64,000 nt of DNA, from positions 1,443,947 through 1,507,946 of the forward strand of contig NZ_LN831197.1 of NCBI RefSeq assembly GCF_001375535.1, given 5' to 3'. The notes beneath the pieces are model-generated. The model was not told where the DNA came from. It made no database searches and saw only the letters and a program-made list of their open reading frames with translations. The stretch is from Bacillus niameyensis (lineage in GTDB: Bacteria > Bacillota > Bacilli > Bacillales > Bacillaceae_C). Shown one piece after another: positions 25,602 to 34,544 of the stretch; position 1 is the stretch's first letter, and each line of letters starts with the position of its first letter. The position numbers and the translations under genes are program-made.

Positions 25602-26309
25602 AGGCTAAAAAGTTACAAGCCCTTTGGTATTGGCCGTGCACCGGGTGGATCTGCAGAGGCCACTAATGCTTTATCCGATAACTTTTTGCAGAAAGTTTAT
25701 AAAATGCCGGAACTGCTCAAAGATTTGCTTCATTTTTTCAATAATGACTTTCCTAAAGACCATGAATTTTCAAAAGTGACTGCTTCACCATTGCCACCAG
25801 TCACACCAGAAATATGGCTACTAGGAACTAGCAAAAAAAGTGCTGCTCTTGCTGCAAAAAACGGGATGGCGTCTGCATTTGGCCAATTTATAAGCGAGAA
25901 AAATGGTGCTGAAATCATCCAACAATACGTGGATGCATTTGAACCTGTAAAGAAAGATCAACTTCCACAATCCCTTTTAACCGTTTCCGCGATTTGTGCA
26001 GAAACAACCGAGGAGGCTGAAGAAATCGCCTTAAGTTCACTCATTTGGCAACTACAGACAGAAAAAGGACAAGGACAATCGATTCCAACAATCGAAGAAG
26101 CCAAAAAATACGATCTAACTGATAAGGAAAAAGATAAACTAAAAATAATGAAACAAAATATGATCATCGGTAACTAGAAAGAAGTTGCTGAAGCATTCCA
26201 GCAGTTACAAACAAAATATAATACAGATGAAATTATGATCTTTACAATTACTGATTCCCCTAAAGACCGAATAAAATCATATCAGCTGATTGCCGAAGAA
26301 CTGCTCTGA
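25602..26309 (+). pseudogene. LLM-class flavin-dependent oxidoreductase (luciferase-like), decayed
   Basis: In the frame read from 25602, the translation GIGRAPGGSAEATNAL, then KMPELLKDLLHFF, PPVTPEIWLLGTS and FGQFISEK is clearly the second half of a bacterial luciferase-like monooxygenase (MsnO8 type). The first 100 or so residues, including the flavin-site start of the barrel, are missing. A TAG at 26175-26177 interrupts the frame, after which KEVAEAFQQLQ and DSPKDRIKSYQLIAEELL continue in the same frame to TGA at 26307. No promoter or ribosome site fits the visible start. This is an N-terminal deletion plus a nonsense mutation. Confidence 0.85.
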
Positions 26310-26347
26310 CATGTTAATTCAGCAAAACTGGATTGACTTCATAGATA

Positions 26348-26398
26348 AAGGTCTTTCCCCTAATACTTATGTTTCAGCGCACTAGGAGAAAGACCCTT
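26348..26398. terminator. Hairpin between the LLM pseudogene and adenine deaminase
   Basis: A stem of about 14 bp, AAGGTCTTTCCCCTA with TAGGAGAAAGACCCTT, with one mismatch and a 20-base loop. It probably terminates the minus-strand adenine deaminase operon and once the LLM gene. T runs are weak. Confidence 0.5.
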
Positions 26399-26474
26399 GT
26401 AATACATAATTTATAGACAGCCATCAAGAAGACGATCTAAATTCTACTATTACTCTTCTTTCATATTGAATCTA

Positions 26475-28256
26475 TTATTCTGGAATCAATTCTGTAATCG
26501 GATCAAAAATTTCTAAAGTTACACAATCAACGTTTCCTACATCCGTAATGGCCAGATCTGGAATAGCTGTAATTGGAAGGAAACTCATGTAAAACATCGG
26601 GTCAGGAACGCTTCCGCCTAGAACATTAATCGCCTCATGTAATTCTTTTTCTTTCGCTACTAACGTTTCTGGGTCTTCGTCCGTTACAATTCCGCCAATT
26701 GGCAATTTCAACAAACTAATAACTTCACCATCGACCACAATAACTTGTCCGCCACCACAGTCAATTAGTGTATTGATAGCTAATGACATATCCTCAGAGT
26801 TTGTTCCCATTACAATTAAATTGTTATCATCTGGCGCAGAAGATGAGGCCATTGCCCCGCGTTTTAATCCCCAACCAGCGACGAATCCTAATGATTGATT
26901 TCCATTTTTACCAAATCTCTCAAGAACAGAGACCATAGCAACATCTTTTTCTACATCTAAAACAACTTTTCCATCTTCAACATCTAGTTCAACGAATTTT
27001 TCTTTCCTTACGAAGGCACCGTGGCTTTCGATTGCACGAATTTTTGCAGTTCCTTTATCAATTCCCACTTTATATTCAAACGTTTCTTTAGTAGTTCTTT
27101 CACATTTCAATTTTGAAGCCAATAGCGGACTGCGTTTTGGTTCTGGAAGATCAACGACCATTTGGTTATTTTTAGCAACAATATCCCCTTTACTAATAAC
27201 CGTATCCACTTTGAATTCTTCAAGAGACTCCACAAACAGAATATCTGCAAATCGTCCCGGAGAAATGGATCCAACTTGATCATCGATACGATAAGCTTCG
27301 GCACTATTAATAGTAGCCATTTGAATAGCAACCATCGGTGTTACTCCAGCTCCAATTGCTAATCGAACTAAATGGTCGACATGCCCTTTACTCAAAATAT
27401 CTGTCGCATGCACATCATCCGTACAAAAGCTTGTTCTACGACCAATAGCTGAATTCACTTCTGTCACCGCACGAATATTTTCATTTAAAAAGTTTGTTAC
27501 AGATGATTCCCTAATTAATACGTGCATTCCTTTACGGGCTTTCTCCACTAGTTCATCATGGTCATAGCTTTCATGGTCTAAACGAATTCCTGCTGATAAG
27601 TACTCATTCAAATTAATTCCGCGTGCCATCGGTGCACACCCAAAGATTGGCAAATGGTTATTGTGAGCAATCGACAATGTTTCCATTGTATCTTCATCAA
27701 GGGTTTGAACTGCCTCGCGAACTGTTTCCCAAACGCCAAAGCATTGTGGCCAAGATTGGACTTCTTTTTGCACCTCAGGTGTGATGTTGAAAGCAATTGT
27801 TGATTTTGGGATCGTGTAAGGTGTTTTGTAAGGTGCTCCCCAATAAAGACGAAGCGGCAATTCTTCAATTTCTTTAAAAATTTCCTGTAATCCATCCATA
27901 CCTACAACAGAAATATACTCATCAAGACCAGATACTGCACTCGTTGTACCGTACGGAACTACTGCTTTAGAAAAACTTGTCATACTCATCTTGCTGCACT
28001 CAACATGAATGTGACCATCAATTAATCCTGGAACAAGATACTTGCCGTTTGCATCAATAATTTCAGTCTTCTCACCAATGTACGAGGCTACGTCCCCTAC
28101 TCCAACGATCTTTCCTTTATAAATCGCTACATCAGCTGGATACACTTCGCTCGTCATAACATTAACTAATTGCCCATTTTTAATTACTTTATCAGAAGGA
28201 ATTTTCGCGCCGCCGGCTTGAACATATTCCTTTAATAATGCTGCTGTCATTTTCAT
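26475..28256 (-). CDS. adeC: Adenine deaminase
   Basis: Converts adenine to hypoxanthine in purine salvage. The 593-residue protein has the amidohydrolase start GKYLVPGLIDGHIHVECS with the HxH metal motif, ESSVTNFL, FCTDDVHATD with metal Asp, and the C-terminal AdeC domain (VAGWGLKRGAMASS, DCGGGQVIV, LPIGGIVTDE). The ATG at 28256 follows TTGGAGG at 8 bases. The apparent TTG at 28271 directly abuts the stop of the permease gene. It is the second gene of the riboswitch-controlled purine operon. Confidence 0.95.
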   Translation of the reverse strand: MKMTAALLKEYVQAGGAKIPSDKVIKNGQLVNVMTSEVYPADVAIYKGKIVGVGDVASYIGEKTEIIDANGKYLVPGLIDGHIHVECSKMSMTSFSKAVVPYGTTSAVSGLDEYISVVGMDGLQEIFKEIEELPLRLYWGAPYKTPYTIPKSTIAFNITPEVQKEVQSWPQCFGVWETVREAVQTLDEDTMETLSIAHNNHLPIFGCAPMARGINLNEYLSAGIRLDHESYDHDELVEKARKGMHVLIRESSVTNFLNENIRAVTEVNSAIGRRTSFCTDDVHATDILSKGHVDHLVRLAIGAGVTPMVAIQMATINSAEAYRIDDQVGSISPGRFADILFVESLEEFKVDTVISKGDIVAKNNQMVVDLPEPKRSPLLASKLKCERTTKETFEYKVGIDKGTAKIRAIESHGAFVRKEKFVELDVEDGKVVLDVEKDVAMVSVLERFGKNGNQSLGFVAGWGLKRGAMASSSAPDDNNLIVMGTNSEDMSLAINTLIDCGGGQVIVVDGEVISLLKLPIGGIVTDEDPETLVAKEKELHEAINVLGGSVPDPMFYMSFLPITAIPDLAITDVGNVDCVTLEIFDPITELIPE

Positions 28257-28271
28257 TTTATTTTCCTCCAA

Positions 28272-29612
28272 TTAGTTCAAGTGATTTAGAATATATAATA
28301 ATAGTAGAAAGATAAAGAATAGAACGTACATGACTGGATGAACTTTTTTCCACTTACCAGCTGCTACCATCAATATCGGGTACGTCAAAAAGCCAAAAGC
28401 AATCCCATAAGAAATGTTGTATGTTAGTGGCATGCCTACCAAAATTAAAAACGCAGGAACAGCAATTTCAAACTTATGCCATTCAATATTTTTTAAAGGC
28501 TGCACCATCAGAATTCCTACAACGATCAATACAGGCGCTGTTACATGTGACGTAAATACTGTCAACATTGGGGAAAAGAACATACTTAGAAAAAAGAGTC
28601 CAGCGACTACAAGTGCTGTTAATCCAGAACGTCCGCCAATCGCAATCCCTGCAGATGATTCTACATATGCTGCAGTAGGTGTAGTACCTAGAACAGAACC
28701 AGCTAACATAGATGTAGAATCAGCTGTCAATGCCCGACCGATTCGCGGCATCTTATTATTTTTAATAAAGCCAGCTTGCTCAGCTAAACCAATTAATGTA
28801 CCAGCCGTATTAAAGAAAGCAACAAAAAGGAAAAGTAAGACAACCGACCATAATTGCAATGTATTAATGTTAGCAATTTCCTTTAATCCTACTCCAAAGG
28901 TTGGCTTCAAACTAGGAATGGAGGAGACTATGTTACTTGGTAAAGGGATTAAGCCAGTGACCAAGCCTAAAATAGCTGTTGCTACCATTCCTATAAAAAT
29001 AGCACCAGAAACTTTACGTGCAATCAAAATAATGATTACAATAAAGCCAAAGATCGTTAACCAAATTTCACCATTCGTAAATGAACCGATCGTCACCAAC
29101 GTGGAATCTTCTTTTACAATGATGCCGCCTCCTTGGAGACCTACAAAGGCTATGAAAATTCCAATACCTGCAGACATCGCCAATTTTAAGTCATGAGGAA
29201 TTGCATCAATTACGATTTCCCGAATTTTCATAAATGAGATAATAAAAAATAAAAGAGAAGCAACTACAACGCCTGCTAATGCTGTCTCCCAAGGTACACC
29301 CATCGCAATAACAATCGAATATGTAAAAAAGGCATTATCTCCCAGCCCAGGAGCGATTGCAATTGGATAGTTTGCTAGAAATGCCATCAACAGACAGCCG
29401 ATAATAGCTGAAATGGCTGTTGCTGTGAATACAGCTCCCTTATCCATTCCGGCATCTCCTAATATGTCGGCATTAACAAATAAAATATACGACATTGAGA
29501 TAAATGTTGTGAGTCCTGCGAGCATCTCTTTCTTCACGGTTGTTCCTAGTTCATCTAAATGAAAAACGGGTTCCAACCAGCCTTTTTTTCCTACTAATTT
29601 CTCCTCTTTCAA
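28272..29612 (-). CDS. pbuG: Guanine/hypoxanthine permease, NCS2 family (PbuG-like)
   Basis: A 446-residue AzgA-like NCS2 transporter with 12-14 helices. Visible blocks are KEMLAGLTTFISMSYILFVN at the start, GLGDNAFFTYS, SAGIGIFIAFVGLQ, TAGTLIGLAEQAG and the substrate-site region TTPTAAYVESSAGIAIGGRSG. It imports hypoxanthine and guanine by proton symport. A guanine-class riboswitch and terminator lie upstream at 29669-29867. Adenine deaminase follows directly, so import and salvage of purine bases are co-controlled. Note that the downstream enzyme acts on adenine, so the permease may also carry adenine. Confidence 0.9.
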   Translation of the reverse strand: MKEEKLVGKKGWLEPVFHLDELGTTVKKEMLAGLTTFISMSYILFVNADILGDAGMDKGAVFTATAISAIIGCLLMAFLANYPIAIAPGLGDNAFFTYSIVIAMGVPWETALAGVVVASLLFFIISFMKIREIVIDAIPHDLKLAMSAGIGIFIAFVGLQGGGIIVKEDSTLVTIGSFTNGEIWLTIFGFIVIIILIARKVSGAIFIGMVATAILGLVTGLIPLPSNIVSSIPSLKPTFGVGLKEIANINTLQLWSVVLLFLFVAFFNTAGTLIGLAEQAGFIKNNKMPRIGRALTADSTSMLAGSVLGTTPTAAYVESSAGIAIGGRSGLTALVVAGLFFLSMFFSPMLTVFTSHVTAPVLIVVGILMVQPLKNIEWHKFEIAVPAFLILVGMPLTYNISYGIAFGFLTYPILMVAAGKWKKVHPVMYVLFFIFLLLLYILNHLN

Positions 29613-29668
29613 CTTCTGCTAACCTCCCTTGGTGTACAAACTACTTAGTCCTTCGAATAATTCTCGTT

Positions 29669-29737
29669 AAAAAAAACAAAAAAAGCCGAAGAACTAATCC
29701 ATCCAATCATCTACGAGTGGAGCAAAAGTCCTTCGAA
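29669..29737 (-). terminator. Expression-platform terminator of the purine riboswitch
   Basis: On the minus strand, CGAAGGAC (within 29727-29737) pairs with GTTCTTCG (29687-29694, one G-T pair) across a loop of about 33 bases. It is followed by a long T-rich run (29669-29685). A second copy of the CGAAGGAC sequence lies after the T run at 29647-29657 and could compete for the same partner. Confidence 0.6.
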
Positions 29738-29800
29738 CTTTACGAAAGAAATCATAAATAGAATAATAGAAAATTTCAATCTATTACTATTTTTTTGCTT

Positions 29801-29867
29801 CTCATAGTCAGTTCATTTACGGTGAACCGGTAGAAACTTGCAAGCCATATCCTCGCTATTATATGAG
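29801..29867 (-). promoter_or_regulatory. Guanine-class purine riboswitch aptamer
   Basis: Read on the minus strand, P1 is CTCATA/TATGAG. The core shows GGATATGG, GTTTCTACC and CCGTAAATG in the canonical order, then GACTATG, where the C at the ligand-discriminating position marks guanine/hypoxanthine rather than adenine specificity. The two hairpins are GCGAGGATATGGCTTGC-type and GGTTCACCGTAAATGAACT-type. It lies 190 bases before the permease start, so high guanine should stop expression through the terminator at 29669-29737. Confidence 0.92.
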
Positions 29868-30105
29868 TGAATGTTATTTAATTATTTTGTGGTTTTATTT
29901 TAGCACATTGTTCCTAGATTACAATAAAAAAGGAAGAAATAAAATAATTCAGACAGACTAAATTCCGAACATTAACATTACAAACCTTTATCAACACACA
30001 ATTTCTTCTTAAAATACGAACTATATATTCTATATCAACTGAATCATTCCTGAAATCATTCGATGACCTTGACTACCTCCGGCGCCACCCATAAATAGAA
30101 ATATA

Positions 30106-31041
30106 TTACACCAGATTAAATGGCCCATTCTTCAAAATAGATTCCGCAAACGCAACCGTTTTTACTAAACCTGGGTACTCTTCTGGAGTTGCCCCATCTT
30201 CTACACACCAGCAAATGCCCATTGCTGTTTCCACAAATAAACATTCTCTTATAATGTTATTCGGAATCATTAGCTTTTTTTCTAAATAACCGATGATGTC
30301 ATTTATTTTTTTGTACGTTTCCATCGTAAGTTCATCATCAAATTCATTTAAAATAAATCGTGGTATATCAAAAATGGGATCACCTATAACCCCTTTCGGA
30401 TCGATGATTTTATATGTACCATCTTTTCCCAACAAAATATTATCATGATGGAAATCACCGTGTAGGAGCACTTTTTCCGGATACAAACTAGTAAGACTTA
30501 AACAAATTTCTTCAGCCTTATTCATATACAAAGTTAATTCCTTACAATCTTCCCTGCGGCTTATGTATTCGGTAATTCTAGATACCCATTCTGTATATGT
30601 AGGATATAATTCCGCATTAACAGGCATGATATGTAAATCTTTATATAAGCTACAAAATACAGACAACCTTACATCTAGTGATCTCTCATTTCTTAATGGA
30701 ATTCCAGGCTCGATGAACTCCTCCAAAATAACCCCATTTTCTATATCAGCATCAAAAACCTTACAAAATCGTGAGGCTTCGTATTCTTTTAAAGTATTGA
30801 ACTCTGTCAAAACTTCTCTAGAAGGAGACTTACCTATTTTAAGCACAGTGCTTCCATAAATTTCCGAAAAACAAGTAAAGACAATATTTGCAGAATAGGA
30901 AGGAATAAATTTAAAAAATGATAAGGCCCATTTGTCTACGTATAGACTAATATCCCTTAATACTTTCTCATAAAAAACGTTCCCAAAGTGTTTGATGATC
31001 TGTTCCGATTCATTTTGTTTGAACTGATAAAAAACTTTCAT
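30106..31041 (-). CDS. Aminoglycoside/hydroxyurea-type phosphotransferase (APH(6)/Hur family)
   Basis: A protein of about 311 residues with a kinase-like fold of the aminoglycoside 6-phosphotransferase/hydroxyurea kinase family. The catalytic loop is LLHGDFHHDNIL, the Mg-binding block is IIDPKGVIGDPIFDI, and an ATP lysine probably lies in STVLKIG. Family members inactivate streptomycin-like drugs or hydroxyurea; the actual substrate here is unknown. The ATG at 31041 is placed 8 bases after AGAGGAGG. The SAM methyltransferase gene ends about 40 bases upstream on the same strand, so the pair is probably one transcript. Confidence 0.86.
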   Translation of the reverse strand: MKVFYQFKQNESEQIIKHFGNVFYEKVLRDISLYVDKWALSFFKFIPSYSANIVFTCFSEIYGSTVLKIGKSPSREVLTEFNTLKEYEASRFCKVFDADIENGVILEEFIEPGIPLRNERSLDVRLSVFCSLYKDLHIMPVNAELYPTYTEWVSRITEYISRREDCKELTLYMNKAEEICLSLTSLYPEKVLLHGDFHHDNILLGKDGTYKIIDPKGVIGDPIFDIPRFILNEFDDELTMETYKKINDIIGYLEKKLMIPNNIIRECLFVETAMGICWCVEDGATPEEYPGLVKTVAFAESILKNGPFNLV

Positions 31042-31083
31042 CAAATCCTCCTCTTTGAATAAGGTCAGTCACGGCTCGCCTTC

Positions 31084-31677
31084 TTACTTCTTAACAATAA
31101 ATATATACAAATAATCTTCAGGGAATATTTTTTGTACGATACTAAACCCAGCATTTTTTAATTCCTCTTCCATAGTAGATGATGGAATTCTTACGTGCAT
31201 AGGTGGACGATTAACAGGACTTTCTTTTGTATCGTACTCAAAACATAGTAAATACCCGTCTTCTTTCAATACATGTTTAATTTGTTCCAATACTTTTGAT
31301 AATGGTTTCACTTCATGTAAAACTAAAGAAGCTAGTACAATATTAACTGAAGCTTCTGCAAGTGGAATATCGTCAATACTCCCTTCAAGCAATTGTATAT
31401 TCGTTATATTTTCACCTTTAGCTCTGGAATCAATCATCTCTAACATGTTGGGGTCAAAATCAAGTGCATATACTATTCCATCAACCATTCGAGCTGCTGG
31501 AAGCGCTAAATATCCAGTACCTGCACCTAAATCAAGAATATGATCTCCTTTTTTTATAGGCAGCAATTCCAAAAATTTTTCCGGCGGTAAAAGATCCCAT
31601 CTTTCAGGATTGTCCAAAAACTCTATTTTTCGTGCTAAACGTTGCCTTTCTTCCATATCACTTTGGTGTTTGTCCAT
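31084..31677 (-). CDS. Class I SAM-dependent methyltransferase
   Basis: A protein of about 197 residues with a Rossmann-like methyltransferase fold. Motif I is ILDLGAGTGYLALPAA (about residues 45-60), motif II YALDFDPNMLEMI, motif III SIDDIPLAEASVNIVLASLVLHEV, and the C-terminal strand is LLCFEYDTKESPVNRPP. It resembles UbiE/Methyltransf_11 proteins acting on small molecules. The substrate is unknown. The ATG at 31677 follows AAGGAGAA. Being followed closely by an APH-type kinase, it may be part of a detoxification unit. Confidence 0.84.
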   Translation of the reverse strand: MDKHQSDMEERQRLARKIEFLDNPERWDLLPPEKFLELLPIKKGDHILDLGAGTGYLALPAARMVDGIVYALDFDPNMLEMIDSRAKGENITNIQLLEGSIDDIPLAEASVNIVLASLVLHEVKPLSKVLEQIKHVLKEDGYLLCFEYDTKESPVNRPPMHVRIPSSTMEEELKNAGFSIVQKIFPEDYLYIFIVKK

Positions 31678-31846
31678 GTTTATTCTCCTTATCAATTTGT
31701 CTTCATGTCTATTAAAATTTATAAACTCTAATCATATTCTAGCTTATCAGTTGTCGATTTACACGAAAAACTCCACACAATTCAGTTTTGTTTTGAATGA
31801 ATTTTTACTCTTAATTTCACAAATAGGAATGACATCCGCAAGCTAA

Positions 31847-31895
31847 TATGATACACTAAAAAAGGTTACCCAAGATAACTATTATCTTAGGTAAC
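31847..31895 (+). promoter_or_regulatory. Promoter -10 and MarR-type operator palindrome
   Basis: TATGAT at 31847-31852 fits a -10 box. Just downstream, 31865-31895 is a 31-base near-perfect inverted repeat with ends GTTACC/GGTAAC and inner AAGATAAC/TTATCTT. Such a palindrome just after the start point, directly before a marR gene, is what an autorepressor site looks like. Confidence 0.6.
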
Positions 31896-31923
31896 TACAT
31901 TTTTTATAAAAGAGGTGCTTTCT

Positions 31924-32343
31924 ATTAAAACTTCTCAAAAGTTCTTTCATCAATTTCTTATGCTGTACCGTCCCTTTGAAAACAGACTTAATATCCACCT
32001 TGCTGAACACCGACTCTATAGAGCACATTGGAGCATTTTATATTATTTAGCCAATAATGGGACTGCTACACTAGTGGAACTTTCCCATTATATGAGTGTT
32101 GAGAAGCCAACTGTCACTAGAACGATGAACCGTTTAGAGGAACTAGGTTATGTAGAATATGTTCCAGGCAAGGACAAACGGGAAAAAAGAATGAAGCTTT
32201 CAGTAGCTGGACAAAAAGTATATAAAGAGGTCCGGGTAACAATCGATCAATATGAAGAGGAGATTTTAAAGGGGATCACTGAACAAGAACAAATAGAGAC
32301 TATTCGGATTATGGGGGAGATTCGAGACAACATCACAAAATAA
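31924..32343 (+). CDS. MarR family transcriptional regulator
   Basis: A winged-helix regulator of about 139-142 residues: LYRAHWSILYYLANNGTATLVELSHYMSVEKPTVTRTMNRLEELGYVEY is the DNA-binding core, and the wing is KDKREKRMKLS. It probably represses itself and the MFS gene that follows 12 bases later. The start is unusual. A GTG at 31915 overlaps the only ribosome site (AAAGAGGTG), while the codon at ideal spacing is ATT at 31924; an ATG at 31963 lacks a site. Confidence 0.85.
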   Translation: MKTSQKFFHQFLMLYRPFENRLNIHLAEHRLYRAHWSILYYLANNGTATLVELSHYMSVEKPTVTRTMNRLEELGYVEYVPGKDKREKRMKLSVAGQKVYKEVRVTIDQYEEEILKGITEQEQIETIRIMGEIRDNITK

Positions 32344-32355
32344 GGAGTTAAAAAA

Positions 32356-33567
32356 GTGAATTCATCTAGACAAACATTATGGTCAAAAGATTTTATTATA
32401 GTTTCAGGAATAAATTTTTTAATAAATCTTGTATTTTATCTATTAATCGTCATTATTGGAGAATACGCGGTTGAACAATTTCATGCATCCACAAGTGTTG
32501 CAGGTCTCGTCACAGGTATTTTTATTATCGGTTCTTTAATCGGCAGACTTTTTACCGGTCGTTTCATTGAGTCAATTGGGCGCAGAAAAACGTTATTTAT
32601 TGGCCTTTTTTTCTTTATCTTAACAACAATTCTATATTTAATAAGCTCTAATATTGGCATCATGCTAACAACCCGGTTATTACATGGTGTTGCTGCTGGT
32701 ATTGTCGGCACCGCTACTGGAACGATCGCTGCCCAAATTATTCCAGCGGCACGAAAAGCAGAAGGAATTGGTTACTTTAGTATGAGTACGACTCTGGCTA
32801 CAGCAATTGGCCCGTTCATCGGCCTATTTATGACGCAGCATACTACATTCCAATTGATTTTTATTTTTTCCGTCATTTTAGGAATTATTAGTTTCATTAC
32901 ATCATTGTTTGTATATGTTCCTGCTGTTAAAGTCACGGCCAATCAACATTCTGAAACGAAAGAAAAAGGCTTCAAGCTATCAAACTTTATTGAGCCAAAC
33001 GCTGTACCGATTGCAATAATAACACTTATTATTGCTTTTTGTTATTCAAGTGTTCTTTCATTTATCAAATTCTATGCAAATGAAATTAACCTAGTTAGTG
33101 CGGCAAGCTTCTTCTTTCTTGTATATTCGATCGCCGTATTATTCTCACGCCCCTTTACCGGACGCTTAATGGACACGAAAGGGGCAAACTATATTATGTA
33201 TCCTGGGTTCATCATTTTAGCTGGTGGAATGATGCTCCTCAGTACAGTTCACACAGGCTATATGTTACTCATGGCCGGAGCTCTGATCGGTCTTGGCTTT
33301 GGTAATATGCAGTCAAGCACACAAGCGATAGCAGTTAAATTAACACCAGTACACCGGATGGGATTGGCCACTTCAACGTTCTTTATCGCACTTGATGCCG
33401 GACTTGGTTTTGGGCCATATATACTTGGATTTATCATTCCTTTAACAGGTTATCGACCATTATATATCATCCTTGGATTAGCTGTGCTTATATCGACCGT
33501 ACTATATTATTTCTTGCATGGTAAAAAGGAATATACATTACAGGCAGACGTTAAATCAATAGCATAA
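32356..33567 (+). CDS. MFS drug exporter under MarR control
   Basis: A 403-residue, 12-helix MFS protein with motif A GRLFTGRFIESIGRRKTLF between helices 2 and 3 and the mirrored SRPFTGRLMDTKG after helix 8. It resembles YfmO/YwoG-type multidrug exporters. The GTG start is preceded by AAGGAG, 12 bases after the stop of marR, so regulator and exporter form one operon. The likely inducer is the exported compound, which is unknown. A strong terminator follows at 33646-33683. Confidence 0.88.
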   Translation: MNSSRQTLWSKDFIIVSGINFLINLVFYLLIVIIGEYAVEQFHASTSVAGLVTGIFIIGSLIGRLFTGRFIESIGRRKTLFIGLFFFILTTILYLISSNIGIMLTTRLLHGVAAGIVGTATGTIAAQIIPAARKAEGIGYFSMSTTLATAIGPFIGLFMTQHTTFQLIFIFSVILGIISFITSLFVYVPAVKVTANQHSETKEKGFKLSNFIEPNAVPIAIITLIIAFCYSSVLSFIKFYANEINLVSAASFFFLVYSIAVLFSRPFTGRLMDTKGANYIMYPGFIILAGGMMLLSTVHTGYMLLMAGALIGLGFGNMQSSTQAIAVKLTPVHRMGLATSTFFIALDAGLGFGPYILGFIIPLTGYRPLYIILGLAVLISTVLYYFLHGKKEYTLQADVKSIA

Positions 33568-33645
33568 CAGAACTACAATTACCGTTTATCCCCTACTTTG
33601 ATTTCTTCGCGAATTTTGAAGTAGGAGTCTACGGTCGATTTAAAA

Positions 33646-33683
33646 AAGAGGTGATGCGATTATTAAGCTGTCACCTCTTTTTA
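33646..33683. terminator. Bidirectional terminator after the MarR-MFS operon
   Basis: Stem AAGAGGTGA/TCACCTCTT with a 16-base loop, with A residues before and T residues after. A second weaker stem CCTACTT/AAGTAGG lies at about 33595-33625. Confidence 0.8.
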
Positions 33684-33751
33684 ATATGGCTATATTTACT
33701 TTCATTTTACTAACACTTTTTCTCTCCAAAATTGTATAAGAGTTTATTTAG

Positions 33752-34384
33752 TCATTTACTTTTTGATATTTTCAATAACGGCGGGGCCACTGCCATTGTT
33801 ACAATTCCAGCAAGTGCTGCTTCAGCAAGGCCATTTGTAAAAAACACAGTTAAAATCGCTTTATAAATGGCACTCATGCTACCGGCATTTATTGCTTGAG
33901 CATAGGCTTCATTGAATATCAAAGAGATAGAACCCATAACTAAAAATGTATGAATGAACGTTGTAAGTATGCCAGTTAACAGTAACGCCGGCTTTTGATT
34001 CGACTCATTCCTTCTTATAACTTTCTGAGCAACCTTAAATATGTAGTAAGGAATAAATCCAATAATTACTCTTGGAACAATGGCAATAAATAGCGCCCAA
34101 AAACTCCCCTGACTTGTTCCTAAAACAGGAATTGCCGGTGAAAAAGCAAATGATAGTAATGTTGGGCTGATCGTATTTGTTGCGATACTAGTGAAGCCAA
34201 ACATAAGTCCTAGAAAAGCACCAATTCTTGGTCCTAAAATAATCGAAGCTATAATTATTGGAATATGAATCAAAGTCGCTTTAATAACACCTAAATGTAT
34301 AAACCCAAATGGTGTAAAAGCAAGTAATAAAATAATAGATAAAAAAATTGCGGCTAAAGTAAAGTCTTTAATTTTCAAGTTCAA
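33752..34384 (-). CDS. ECF transporter S component (PanT-like)
   Basis: A 210-residue integral membrane protein with six hydrophobic segments. The block FGFIHLGVIKATLIHIPIIIASIILGPRIGAFLGL is characteristic of the ECF_trnsprt (PF12822) substrate-binding subunits. These pair with a shared EcfA/EcfT energizing module encoded elsewhere and import vitamins; relatives are tied to pantothenate or folate-like substrates. No riboswitch is recognised in the 160 bases upstream, so the substrate stays open. Monocistronic. Confidence 0.82.
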   Translation of the reverse strand: MNLKIKDFTLAAIFLSIILLLAFTPFGFIHLGVIKATLIHIPIIIASIILGPRIGAFLGLMFGFTSIATNTISPTLLSFAFSPAIPVLGTSQGSFWALFIAIVPRVIIGFIPYYIFKVAQKVIRRNESNQKPALLLTGILTTFIHTFLVMGSISLIFNEAYAQAINAGSMSAIYKAILTVFFTNGLAEAALAGIVTMAVAPPLLKISKSK

Positions 34385-34544
34385 ACCCCTTTAGTAATCT
34401 AATTTTCACATTACCCTAAAGACTTCAAAAAAGTACGTTTTCCATTACAACTTTTTCAAAGATCCTCTTAATTCCTTCATATTAATTTATATTTATCAAA
34501 TATTCAAATGCAGTTACTCCATATATGTGCTTTTTACATTTGAG

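Noticed and set aside
28414..29196. 260-codon open frame on the plus strand
   Set aside because: It lies entirely antisense to the NCS2 permease, has no ribosome site, and its sequence is only the shadow of the membrane protein code.
34385..34544. Vitamin riboswitch before the ECF S component
   Set aside because: No TPP, FMN, cobalamin, THF or preQ1 core motif is visible on the minus strand.
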